Below are positions 53,170-64,000 of a stretch of DNA of 64,000 nucleotides, in pieces (position 1 is the first letter of the stretch; the number at the start of each line of letters is the position of its first letter). The stretch spans positions 62,001 to 126,000 of the forward strand of contig NZ_AULH01000008.1 in assembly GCF_000425185.1 (NCBI RefSeq). Reading direction: 5' to 3'. A model generated the notes under the pieces. The model saw only the letters and a program-made list of their open reading frames with translations, was not told the origin of the DNA and ran no database searches. Source of the stretch: Pleomorphomonas koreensis DSM 23070. Its GTDB lineage: Bacteria; Pseudomonadota; Alphaproteobacteria; Rhizobiales; Pleomorphomonadaceae. Position numbers and translations under genes: made by a program.

Positions 53170-54860
53170 TGAAGGAGATCGTGGTGCATCGTGCCGCGCT
53201 GACTTTCGCGCGCCAATGTCAGGGCGCCATCGCTCCACTGACGGCTGTCGTCATGACGGTGATCATCGGCTTCGCGGCGATCGGCCTGGATGTCGGCAGC
53301 TTCTATCTGGCGCGGCGCACCCTGCAAACCACCGCCGATCTTGCGGCCATCGCCGCGGCCAACGATATCGGCAACGCTCGCAAGGCCGCTCTCGCCACGA
53401 TAACGGCGGCCGGCTATCCGGCCGACACCCTGACCAGCATCGAGACGGGCACCTATTTCGCCGACAAGGCTTTGGCGGTCGATCAGCGGTTCAAGACATC
53501 CGGCAGTTCGCCCGTCAACGCCGTACGCATCGCCCTCAACAGCCAAACGCCGATGTTTTTCGGTCGCGCCCTGCTGTTCCTGACCGGCCGCTTGTCGGAC
53601 ACCGGCGCCCGGAACGGCGTCGAGATCAGCGTTCGGGCCACCGCCACCACCAGCCGCTTCGCCAGCCTGTCGGTGGGGTCACGGCTTGCCAGTCTCGACG
53701 GCGGCATGTTGAACGCCTTCCTGGGGGCACTGCTCGGCACGAAGCTGTCGCTGTCGGTCATGGACTACGACGCGCTCGCTTCGACCAACATCGACCTGTT
53801 CACCTTCAGCCAGGCTCTTGGCAGTCAGATCGGGCTGACCGCCGTTTCCTACCAGGAGATCCTCGCCGCCAACGTCACGACCGGACGATTGCTCAGCGCC
53901 GCGGTTTCGGCGGCGCGGGCATCCGGTGGCAATTCGGCGGCGACCGCCGCTCTGGTGACGCTGGCCAACGCCACGGCGACTGCCTCGGGCAGGATCAGCC
54001 TGTCCAGGCTGATCGACCTCGGGCCCTTCGCCAAGATGCCGGTCGAAGACCGGCCGCTCATCGGCGCACGTGTCAACGCGCTGGATGTCGTGAGAGCCGT
54101 CGCCGAACTGGTGGGGAGTGGCCGGCTGGTCAAGACCTCCGTCTCCCTCGGACTGCCAGGGATAGCATCCGCCTCGTTGAGCATCGCCGTCGGCGAGCAG
54201 CCGGTCGGCAGCCCGTGGTTCGCCGTCGGAGCCGAGGCGGTGTCGGTGCACACGGCGCAAACGCGCGTGCTGCTGGATCTGGCGCTGGTCGGCGATTCCA
54301 CCTTCTCGCTGGTCAGCCTTTCTCTCTATGTCGAAGCGGCGGCGGCCACGGCCACCATCCAGCGGATAAGCTGCTCGGATGGTTCGGTGCAGGTTGCCGT
54401 CAGGCCGTCGGTCATCGACCTGTGGATCGGCAGCGTCAGCGACGCCGAGATGACCAACATGAAGGTCCGCCCCACGCCCAAACCGGCAACCCTGGTCAAC
54501 GTTCTGCTGCTCGCCCAGATCAGCGGCCTGGCCCATGTCACCATTTCCAACATGGATGACGTCAAGCTTGCCTTCAGTGCCGCCGACATCGCCGGCGGCA
54601 AGCCGAAGACGGCCAGTACCAGGGACTTCCTGACCAGCCTGACCGCGTCGCTGCTCGGCGACCTGAAGCTCTATGTCAACAATCTCAGCCTGCTGCCCAC
54701 CGCGCTGCTGAATACGCTGCTGACCAACATCCTCGTCAAGGTGACGGCGCCGATCGATACGCTGCTCTATCGAACGCTCAGCCTGCTCGGCATTGGTCTC
54801 GGCAATGCCGACGTCTGGGTGCACGGCATGCGCTGCGAAGGCGCGGTGCTGGTCGGATAA
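53169..54860 (+). CDS. TadG-like pilus assembly protein, long form
   Basis: A 563-residue protein with the TadG-type N-terminus CQGAIAPLTAVVMTVIIGFAAIGLDVGSFYLARRTLQTTAD: one membrane helix followed by the conserved A/T-A-D helix. The remaining 500 residues are a large, threonine/serine/alanine-rich extracytoplasmic domain without a recognised vWA motif; one cysteine pair may exist (ISCSD and MRCEG). It is coupled to the TadE-like gene. Exact role unknown; possibly a membrane or surface assembly factor. Confidence 0.85.
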   Translation: MKEIVVHRAALTFARQCQGAIAPLTAVVMTVIIGFAAIGLDVGSFYLARRTLQTTADLAAIAAANDIGNARKAALATITAAGYPADTLTSIETGTYFADKALAVDQRFKTSGSSPVNAVRIALNSQTPMFFGRALLFLTGRLSDTGARNGVEISVRATATTSRFASLSVGSRLASLDGGMLNAFLGALLGTKLSLSVMDYDALASTNIDLFTFSQALGSQIGLTAVSYQEILAANVTTGRLLSAAVSAARASGGNSAATAALVTLANATATASGRISLSRLIDLGPFAKMPVEDRPLIGARVNALDVVRAVAELVGSGRLVKTSVSLGLPGIASASLSIAVGEQPVGSPWFAVGAEAVSVHTAQTRVLLDLALVGDSTFSLVSLSLYVEAAAATATIQRISCSDGSVQVAVRPSVIDLWIGSVSDAEMTNMKVRPTPKPATLVNVLLLAQISGLAHVTISNMDDVKLAFSAADIAGGKPKTASTRDFLTSLTASLLGDLKLYVNNLSLLPTALLNTLLTNILVKVTAPIDTLLYRTLSLLGIGLGNADVWVHGMRCEGAVLVG

Positions 54861-54987
54861 CCGCGGAGAGGAAATCAGCCGATCGATACCGGCCGGGTTT
54901 CAGGCGCCGGAACGAGCCGCAAGCCGTCTGCTGCCGCAACATGCAACATGCGGACAGGTGTCGTCGTCTTGATTGTCCGGGAAATAA

Positions 54988-55063
54988 TGGTGGGCGGTGA
55001 CGGTCTCGAACCGCCGACATCCAGTGTGTAAAACTGGCGCTCTACCAACTGAGCTAACCGCCC
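54988..55063 (-). tRNA. tRNA-Val (anticodon TAC)
   Basis: A 76-nt cloverleaf with encoded CCA. Acceptor GGGCGGT pairs with ACCGCCC, D arm GCTC-AGTTGGTA-GAGC, anticodon arm CCAGT-TTTACAC-ACTGG with anticodon TAC, and T arm GGCGG-TTCGAGA-CCGTC. It reads valine codons GUA/GUG. It sits behind hupB, a conserved neighbour in the clp-lon-hupB region. Confidence 0.97.
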
Positions 55064-55162
55064 GCAGCGATCACCCGACAGGGCCGATCGGCCCCCTGCT
55101 CTAAACACTCGGCCACCCGAATGCAAGATCATCGGCCGCCCGCCGGCAAGGGCGGAGCGGAG

Positions 55163-55193
55163 CAAAAAAGGCGCGACCGTTGCCGGCCGCGCC
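55163..55193 (-). terminator. Rho-independent terminator of hupB
   Basis: On the minus strand GGCGCG pairs with CGCGCC (55188-55193 with 55170-55175), followed by six T. It lies about 55 bases behind the hupB stop. Confidence 0.85.
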
Positions 55194-55247
55194 ATTCAAA
55201 CTCCGACCGGGCTCCGATCCGGGAAAGGACCGGCACGAACCGGCAGA

Positions 55248-55523
55248 TCAACCGTTGACCGCGTCCTTGAGGCCCTTGCCGACGCGGAACTTCGGCTGCT
55301 TGGAGGCGGCGATCTTCAGCGGCTCGCCCGTCTGCGGATTACGGCCCTCGGAGGCGGCGCGCTCGGTCACAACGAAGTTGCCGAAGCCGACGATGCGGAC
55401 TTCGTCGCCCGCCTTCAGCGCTTCGGTGATCGTCGCGAAGACCGCGTCGACGGCGGCACCGGCCTGCGCCTTGTTGAGCGACGCCTTCTCGGCGACCTGC
55501 GTGACCAGATCGTTCTTGTTCAT
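55248..55523 (-). CDS. hupB: DNA-binding protein HU
   Basis: A 91-residue HU-type nucleoid protein. MNKNDLVTQVAEKASLNKAQ at the N-terminus, VRIVGFGNFVVTERAA in the beta arm and GRNPQTGEPLKIAASKQPKF with the DNA-contacting RNP are all typical. It binds and bends DNA as a dimer. It lies about 190 bases behind lon, in the conserved order clpX-lon-hupB. ATG at 55523 is preceded by AAAGGGACAC. Confidence 0.97.
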   Translation of the reverse strand: MNKNDLVTQVAEKASLNKAQAGAAVDAVFATITEALKAGDEVRIVGFGNFVVTERAASEGRNPQTGEPLKIAASKQPKFRVGKGLKDAVNG

Positions 55524-55649
55524 GTCGTGTCCCTTTGTCTGACTCTTTCGGCAGCGGACTTGTCCGTCGCCCCGGCGGCACGTTTCCCGGATTTCCGGGG
55601 AAAATCAAGTGCGGAAAGACCGCTTATGCGCGATTTTTTGACCGGAGAC

Positions 55650-55678
55650 GAAAAAGACCCGGGCTTTGGAGGCCCGGG
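55650..55678 (-). terminator. Rho-independent terminator of lon
   Basis: On the minus strand CCCGGGC pairs with GCCCGGG (55672-55678 with 55658-55664), followed by TCTTTTTC. It lies 35 bases behind the lon stop. Confidence 0.9.
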
Positions 55679-55712
55679 CCGGAAATTTGTATGACAAGCG
55701 GACGCCGTCGGT

Positions 55713-58145
<2,433 letters not shown>

Positions 58146-58501
58146 GGAGGAGGTTCCTTATCTGGTGGCCCGCCGGCTGGCCTGTCGGCGCCGGCGTCCG
58201 TCGCACGCGGTTACGGCGGGGGCCGCCGACCGCAAAAGTCGGAAGGCCCGGATTCGGCAACGGGTGAGAGGATCGGGAGAGATGATCCGCTTGCTGGCCG
58301 TCCGGTCCGCCCCGTCATGGGCGCAAGGCCGGACGCCGTCCCGTTTCCGTCGCCGCCGCGTAAGCGGATACATGGATCGCGGCGACTGTGCTTTCAAGGT
58401 CTTGACACGAACCTGTCTCAGGCCCCGAGCATCAGCGTCCCCGGCCCTGAAGCGGGCCGGGCATGAGGCGGCGAACGACGCGTCGCCGCCCGGAGCGGTC
58501 G
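58146..58501. other. Intergenic region upstream of lon
   Basis: About 355 bases between the lon start and the clpX stop. It has no gene-like frame. A GC-rich hairpin CCGGCCC/GGGCCGG at 58441-58460 follows clpX but lacks a T-tract. The lon promoter must be here; no exact sigma-32-type site could be pinned down by eye. Confidence 0.45.
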
Positions 58502-59764
<1,263 letters not shown>

Positions 59765-59963
59765 CCAATCATTCCCGCTCGGTTGCCGGGCGCCCCGTCT
59801 CCCCGCTTGCGCGGAAAAGGCCGGACCGACCGTCCCTCTCGATCCCTTTCCGGTGACCGGACCCGCTGGAACCGCCACCGGCGCATATTGCGCAACAAGG
59901 ACTCAAGATAGCTTTAACGTACCGATCTCACGCGCCGTCGCCAGCCGCCGGCAAACCTCTTGC

Positions 59964-60590
59964 TCAGGGCTGCTCGGGAACCGCCCGGCTGGCGATGACA
60001 TCGTCGACGAGACCGAAGGCCTTGGCCGCGTCGGCGTCCATGAAGTTGTCGCGCTCCAGCGCTTCTTCCACGGCCGCGAGGTCGCGACCGGTGTGCTTGA
60101 CGTAGATCTCGTTGAGGCGGCGCTTCAGCTTCAGGATCTCCTGGGCGTGCAGCATGATGTCCGCCGCCTGGCCGCGGAAGCCGCCCGACGGCTGGTGCAC
60201 CATGATGCGCGCGTTGGGCAGCGAGAAGCGCATGCCCGGATCGCCGGCCGCCAGCAGCAGCGAGCCCATCGACGCCGCCTGGCCGATGCAGAGCGTCGAC
60301 ACCTTCGGGCGGATGAACTGCATGGTGTCGTAGATGGCGAGGCCGGCCGTCACATAACCGCCGGGCGAATTGATGTAGAGGGAGATCTCCTTGTTGGGAT
60401 TCTCCGACTCCAGGAACAGCAGCTGCGCGCAGACCAGCGTGGCGACGCCGTCGTCGATGCCGCCGGTGATGAAGATGATCCGCTCCTTGAGGAGGCGCGA
60501 GAAAATGTCATAGGCGCGCTCGCCGCGGTTCGTCTGCTCGACGACCATCGGGACCAGCGTACTCATGGTGAAATCGACCGGATCCTTCAT
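59964..60590 (-). CDS. clpP: ATP-dependent Clp protease proteolytic subunit ClpP
   Basis: A 208-residue serine peptidase, 14 copies of which form the barrel that works with ClpX (and ClpA). The catalytic triad is visible: serine in [12 protein letters not shown] near residue 105, histidine in [10 protein letters not shown] near residue 130, aspartate further on in the [10 protein letters not shown] region. ATG at 60590 is typical in length. It is flanked by tig upstream and clpX downstream. A 343-base gap towards tig should contain its own promoter. Confidence 0.98.
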   Translation of the reverse strand: MKDPVDFTMSTLVPMVVEQTNRGERAYDIFSRLLKERIIFITGGIDDGVATLVCAQLLFLESENPNKEISLYINSPGGYVTAGLAIYDTMQFIRPKVSTLCIGQAASMGSLLLAAGDPGMRFSLPNARIMVHQPSGGFRGQAADIMLHAQEILKLKRRLNEIYVKHTGRDLAAVEEALERDNFMDADAAKAFGLVDDVIASRAVPEQP

Positions 60591-60933
60591 GCGTTTCCTC
60601 GGCGTTCGACGGACGAACCGCCCTTTCCGCTCCCCCGTTCGGGGCGCCAGCGGACGGCGGTGGCGTCGCTTGCAAATCAGTCTTGCCGTGATCGTTACAT
60701 CCCAAGCTGACGCTTGGCTACACCAAAGCCTCTGAATTTTCGGTGCATGGTGTACGGCCTGCCATGCCCTTTGAACAGCGGGGAAAGTCCCTTCTCTGGG
60801 CACTTATGCATCGCCGGCCGGCTTCGCAAGTCGTCTGGAACGACACGCAAACCTGCCCCCCGCAAAACGAGAACCGGCCAGGGCGTCGCCGCCCCGGCCG
60901 CTGACCTCGTCAGGGGATGGGAGGAAAGGCCGA
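60591..60933. other. Intergenic region between tig and clpP
   Basis: 343 bases, no gene. The portion 60700-60830 is of more balanced composition and is the likely site of the clpP promoter. Frames crossing it have no protein features. Confidence 0.45.
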
Positions 60934-62283
60934 TCAGACGGCCGGCTCCTCGTCGTCCTTGAACAGCTCTTCCTTGGTGACCGTCTTGTCGGTGACCTTG
61001 ATCAGGCCCAGGAGAACGTCGACCACCTTCTCCTCGAACACCGGCGCCTGCAGCGAGGCAAGCGCGTTGGCATCGCGACGGTAGAAGTCGAACACCGCCT
61101 TCTCCTGACCGGGGAACTGGCGGGCCCGCTCGATCAGGGCGCGCTGCAGCTCCTGCTCGTTGACCTGCACCTTCTCGCGCTCGCCGAACTTCGACAGCAC
61201 GAGACCGAGACGGACGCGGCGCTCGGCGATCTTGCGATAGTCGGCGCGGGCCTTCTCCTCGGTGGTCTCCTCGTCCTCGAAGGTCTTGCCGGCCGACTTC
61301 ATCTCGGCTTCGACCTGACCCCAGATGGCGTTGAATTCCTGATCCACCAGCGTCGCCGGCAGCTCGAAGGAATACTGCGCGTCGAGCGCGTCGAGCAGCT
61401 GGCGCTTGACCTTCTGGCGGGTCTGGCCGCCGTTCTGGGACTCGATCTGCTGGCGGACGATGCCCTTCAGCGCGTCGAGGCTGTCCATGCCGAGCGTCTT
61501 GGCCCAGTCGTCGTCGAGCTTCATCTCGCCAGGGGCGGCAACCTCGAACACCTCAATGTCGAAGGTAGCCGGCTTGCCGGCCAGATGCTTGGCCTGGTAA
61601 TCCTCGGGGAAGGTCACCTCGATGACCTTCTTGTCGCCGACCTTGAGGCCGATCAACTGCTCCTCGAAGCCGGGGATGAAGCGGCCCTGGCCGAGGAAGA
61701 TGGCGGCGCGGTCGTCGGCGCCGCCCTCGAAGGGCTCGCCGTCGATCTTGCCGAGGTAGGAGATGGTCAGCCGGTCGCCGGTCTCGGCGGCAGCGCCTTC
61801 CTCGCGGGCGACATAGCTGCGGGCGCCCTCGGCGATCTGGGTCAGGCGCTCGTCGACTTCCGAATCGCTCACCTCGACCACCGGCCGCTCGATGGCGATA
61901 TCGTCGACCGGCGCCAGCTCGAACTCCGGCACGATCTCGTAGGAGAGGTCGTAGGCGAGGTCGAGGTCGCCCGACAGGATCTTCTCGGCGTCCTCGTCGG
62001 AGAGCTTGATCTGCGGCTGCATGGCCGCCTTCTCGGAGCGCTCCTCAAGAGCCTTGTTCGACGTCTCGCCGATCACCGTGTTGACGATCTCGGCCATGGC
62101 CGACTTGCCGTAGAGCTTCTTGAGATGGCCCTTCGGCACCTTGCCCGGACGGAAACCGCGGATCTGGGCGCGGCCCTTCAGATCCTCGAGATAGGCGTCG
62201 AGCTTTTCGGCGAGTTCGGAGGCCGTGACGACGATCTTGAGCTCGCGCTTCAGGCCTTCGGTCGAGGTTTCAGTCACCTGCAT
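60934..62283 (-). CDS. tig: Trigger factor, ribosome-bound chaperone
   Basis: A 449-residue chaperone that binds nascent chains at the ribosome exit. The ribosome-binding signature GFRPGKVPKGHLKKLYG is near residue 43, the FKBP-type PPIase domain (about 160-250) contains TISYLGKIDGEPFEGG and LIGLKVGDKKVIEVTFPEDY, and a long helical C-terminal domain ends in an acidic tail DDEEPAV. ATG at 62283 starts MQVTETSTEGLKRE as expected; the longer frame runs into tRNA-Leu. Confidence 0.97.
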   Translation of the reverse strand: MQVTETSTEGLKRELKIVVTASELAEKLDAYLEDLKGRAQIRGFRPGKVPKGHLKKLYGKSAMAEIVNTVIGETSNKALEERSEKAAMQPQIKLSDEDAEKILSGDLDLAYDLSYEIVPEFELAPVDDIAIERPVVEVSDSEVDERLTQIAEGARSYVAREEGAAAETGDRLTISYLGKIDGEPFEGGADDRAAIFLGQGRFIPGFEEQLIGLKVGDKKVIEVTFPEDYQAKHLAGKPATFDIEVFEVAAPGEMKLDDDWAKTLGMDSLDALKGIVRQQIESQNGGQTRQKVKRQLLDALDAQYSFELPATLVDQEFNAIWGQVEAEMKSAGKTFEDEETTEEKARADYRKIAERRVRLGLVLSKFGEREKVQVNEQELQRALIERARQFPGQEKAVFDFYRRDANALASLQAPVFEEKVVDVLLGLIKVTDKTVTKEELFKDDEEPAV

Positions 62284-62451
62284 GGATGTTTTCTTTCGTC
62301 TCTGATCCCGAGAACGCCTCGAAGGCCCCTCCGGCGGTCTTCCCATCCGGCCCGGTCCGAAGAAGCGGTCCAATTCTGCCTTCACCACCGGTGGGACGCC
62401 GAAGGCGTGCCCCACACCGACCGCATCACCCTCGATCGCGGCGGGCCAATC

Positions 62452-62536
62452 TGGTGCGGGCGAAGGGACTTGAACCCCCACGGCTTTCGCCACTGGAACC
62501 TAAATCCAGCGTGTCTACCAATTCCACCACGCCCGC
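62452..62536 (-). tRNA. tRNA-Leu (anticodon TAG)
   Basis: An 85-nt class II tRNA with encoded CCA. Acceptor GCGGGCG pairs with CGCCCGC; anticodon arm CTGGA-TTTAGGT-TCCAG has anticodon TAG; a variable arm GGCGAAAGCC-type stem and T arm GGGGG-TTCAAGT-CCCTT follow. It precedes tig by about 170 bases on the same strand. Confidence 0.97.
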
Positions 62537-62666
62537 GATCGAAACCGCGCCGACCATCGCCTCCGATGCTCGAAGCGGGGTCTCCATAGCAAACTTCCCC
62601 GCAGGCACAAAGCAAAAAGGGGACGATTCGTCACGAACCTCCCCTTTGGTCGAGTTTGCCGGCTGA

Positions 62667-62715
62667 GCCATCGGACCGAAAAGCGGATTCACTTTTCGGG
62701 AAAGCCCGAAGCATG
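62667..62715. repeat. Palindromic intergenic element with CCGAAAAG arms
   Basis: CCGAAAAG (62676-62683) is mirrored by CTTTTCGG (62692-62699), flanked by CATCGGA and GCCCGAAGCATG. It resembles a repeat often seen between genes in rhizobial genomes. Only this copy was noticed in the window. Confidence 0.55.
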
Positions 62716-62773
62716 CGCAAGAGGCCGGAGCGGCGGCCGGCATTTATCCGGCCATCCGACGCTCCCGTTTCGG

Positions 62774-63298
62774 TCAAGGTACCGGCCGGGCCGTGGCGGC
62801 GCCCTTGTCGAGCGCCGCGCCGATCAGCTCGATGCCGTCGCGCCCCGACGCCTTGGCGAGCGCCGATACCGTGTCCTCCGCCGACGTCACCTCGACGCCG
62901 AGCGCTTCGAGGCGGGCGATCACCGTGTCGGCGTCGGTATGGCCGAGCGCCGCCAGCGCCGTCACCGAGGCGCCGTCGAGCACACCGAGCACCGCCATGC
63001 GCGGGTTGCCACCGCCTCCGCCTGCACCGGCATAGGCGAAGGCGGCGGCCGCCGCGAGGCAGACGACCGTCGACACCCACATCGCCGAACGGCGGAAATA
63101 GCCGAGAAGCGTCCGCCAGTTGCGCCAGACGTGCAGCCCGAAGGGCACGATCAGCGCCATGGACAGCACCTCGTGCATGGCCCGGAAATAGGCGTTGCCG
63201 ACGTGGAAGAACAGCGCGACGCCGGATACCAGCGAGATCAGGAACAGCCACGTGGTGAGCGGCGTGGCGTAGCGCATCAGGATATCTCTGACGGACAT
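62774..63298 (-). CDS. DUF4405 membrane protein (cytochrome b561-like)
   Basis: A 174-residue protein with three hydrophobic helices in the first 110 residues. MRYATPLTTWLFLISLVSGV and the histidine-bearing FHVGNAYFRAMHEVLSMALI with GLHVWRNWRTLLGYFR match the DUF4405 pattern, in which histidines could hold haem. The C-terminal 60 residues form a soluble helical domain with repeated DTVIARLEALGVE/DTVSALAKA. Function unknown. The ATG at 63298 is preceded by GAGAGAGTCCC. Confidence 0.82.
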   Translation of the reverse strand: MSVRDILMRYATPLTTWLFLISLVSGVALFFHVGNAYFRAMHEVLSMALIVPFGLHVWRNWRTLLGYFRRSAMWVSTVVCLAAAAAFAYAGAGGGGGNPRMAVLGVLDGASVTALAALGHTDADTVIARLEALGVEVTSAEDTVSALAKASGRDGIELIGAALDKGAATARPVP

Positions 63299-63398
63299 GG
63301 GACTCTCTCGGGAGGCCGCGCGCCGAAGGAGCGGCGGAACCGTTGCCGGTCTACCACCTGGCCGGGCAACGATCCTCTCAGAAGTCCACCAAAGTGTA

Positions 63399-63794
63399 TC
63401 AGTCGGTATCGGTGGCCACCCTCTTGCGGCGGCTGGCCTTGCGGGCCTTTTCCTCCGCCTTGGCCGCCTCGGCGCGGCGGGCGACGCGAACGGCCGCCCG
63501 GCACCAGTCGAGGAACTCGTCCGGCTCGTCATAGAGCCGTTCCGGCGCCCGCCAGTAGGACATCTGGGTGGTACGGCCGTCCTTGGTCACATACTCGAAC
63601 TGCGGGCAGCCTTCCTCGATGAAGCGGCCGCGCGTCTCGTCGTCGACCTTGAAATAGAGGCTGCCATCGCCCTCGATGGCGAACGCCAGGCCGTCCTGGT
63701 AGATGGTCAGGCCGCCGAACATCTTGCGGAAGCTGACCCCGCCGAGCGGCTCCGTCAGCTCGCGCAGGAACTCCCTGAATCCGTCGTCCGCCAT
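63399..63794 (-). CDS. TfoX/Sxy N-terminal domain protein
   Basis: A 131-residue protein with the TfoX N-terminal domain: VSFRKMFGGLTIYQDGLAFA, then LYFKVDDETRGRF and the sequence MSYWRAPERLYDEPDEFLDW. TfoX-like domains are named after competence regulators, but most proteobacterial single-domain members are uncharacterised. The C-terminus is a lysine/arginine/alanine-rich tail, likely to bind nucleic acid. ATG at 63794. Confidence 0.9.
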   Translation of the reverse strand: MADDGFREFLRELTEPLGGVSFRKMFGGLTIYQDGLAFAIEGDGSLYFKVDDETRGRFIEEGCPQFEYVTKDGRTTQMSYWRAPERLYDEPDEFLDWCRAAVRVARRAEAAKAEEKARKASRRKRVATDTD

Positions 63795-63835
63795 CCTTGC
63801 CCCCAACCATCGACGTCAGGAACATAAAGCGAACA

Positions 63836-64000
63836 TCAAGCCCTGTCGAGTCCCATCTGCCAGAAGGCGGTCTCCAGCCGGCTCGCCTGCGCGAACAGGC
63901 CGGCGAGCTGGCGGAAGCGCGTTTCCCCCACCCCGTCGCCGGCCAGCGCGTCAAGATGGGCGATGGTGGACGCGGCGACCTGCTGGTAGCCGTCGCCGGC
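63836..64000 (-). CDS. TenA/thiaminase-II-like protein, C-terminal end
   Basis: The last 54 codons of a gene that continues beyond the right edge. The residues SRLETAFWQMGL and the preceding helix TRFRQLAGLFAQ match the C-terminus of TenA/thiaminase II, where a glutamate in the R-x-E-x-x-F-W motif is catalytic in pyrimidine salvage for thiamine. The stop is at 63836-63838. The assignment rests on this short segment only. Confidence 0.7.
   Translation of the reverse strand, partial: AGDGYQQVAASTIAHLDALAGDGVGETRFRQLAGLFAQASRLETAFWQMGLDRA

Noticed and set aside
52642-53238. 198-residue minus-strand frame
   Set aside because: Antisense shadow of the TadE-like gene.

Overview
The window is a gene-dense, high-GC chromosomal segment of an alphaproteobacterium, most likely of the order Hyphomicrobiales (Rhizobiales). 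This rests on gene order and content: gyrA-coaD-two cyclophilins-queA, yfgM-bamB-der, guaB-rsmB and tig-clpP-clpX-lon-hupB-tRNA-Val are all typical of that group, and DUF1127/DUF3563 microproteins, TrmFO and CCUCCUCCC-loop small RNAs fit as well. The genus cannot be fixed from the sequence alone.

Layout. 1-7130: the 5' end of queA, an HD-GYP protein, a DUF47-PiT phosphate pair, a DUF817 membrane protein, two cyclophilins, coaD and a small secreted protein. 7234-16336: gyrA, a nitroreductase, der-bamB-yfgM, an NnrU-like protein and an L,D-transpeptidase. 16337-17673: a long intergenic region, a 52-codon DUF1127 gene, and directly behind it nine tandem hairpins that each show an anti-Shine-Dalgarno CCTCCTCCC-type loop. 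17674-32896: trmFO, a CHASE-GGDEF-EAL protein, a nucleoside hydrolase, a SLAC1/TehA-type transporter, a beta-CASP nuclease, TrmO, ModE, an MFS transporter, rsmB, guaB, a HAD phosphatase and mazG. 32917-34299: three tandem DUF3563-type microprotein genes, each with its own terminator; one is too short for usual ORF cut-offs. 34485-40317: an MBL hydrolase, tatD, recG, a PcaQ-like LysR regulator and a DsbA/FrnE oxidoreductase. 40420-42930: a decayed IS1182-type transposase, a lower-GC quinone oxidoreductase and a palindromic repeat cluster, the only clearly accessory stretch. 42941-54860: glpX, hom, an AlaC-type aminotransferase, ccdA, a GH19 enzyme, an orphan TRAP-binding protein next to a PAS-GGDEF-EAL protein, and a TadE/TadG pair. 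54988-64000: tRNA-Val, hupB, lon, clpX, clpP, tig, tRNA-Leu, a DUF4405 protein, a TfoX/Sxy-N protein and the 3' end of a TenA-like gene.

How they work together. The housekeeping core covers protein folding and turnover (Tig, ClpXP, Lon, cyclophilins), ribosome and tRNA maturation (Der, RsmB, TrmFO, TrmO, QueA), outer-membrane assembly (BamB, YfgM), DNA topology and repair (GyrA, HU, RecG) and nucleotide, CoA and amino-acid metabolism (GuaB, CoaD, MazG, Hom). Three c-di-GMP proteins (HD-GYP and two GGDEF-EAL) form a signalling layer. The strongest unusual signal is the nine-hairpin array at 17234-17586. It resembles the alphaproteobacterial cuckoo / alpha-r14 / CcsR small RNAs but with many more units than the four-copy case known to me, and it probably acts as a polycistronic source of translation-repressing RNAs.
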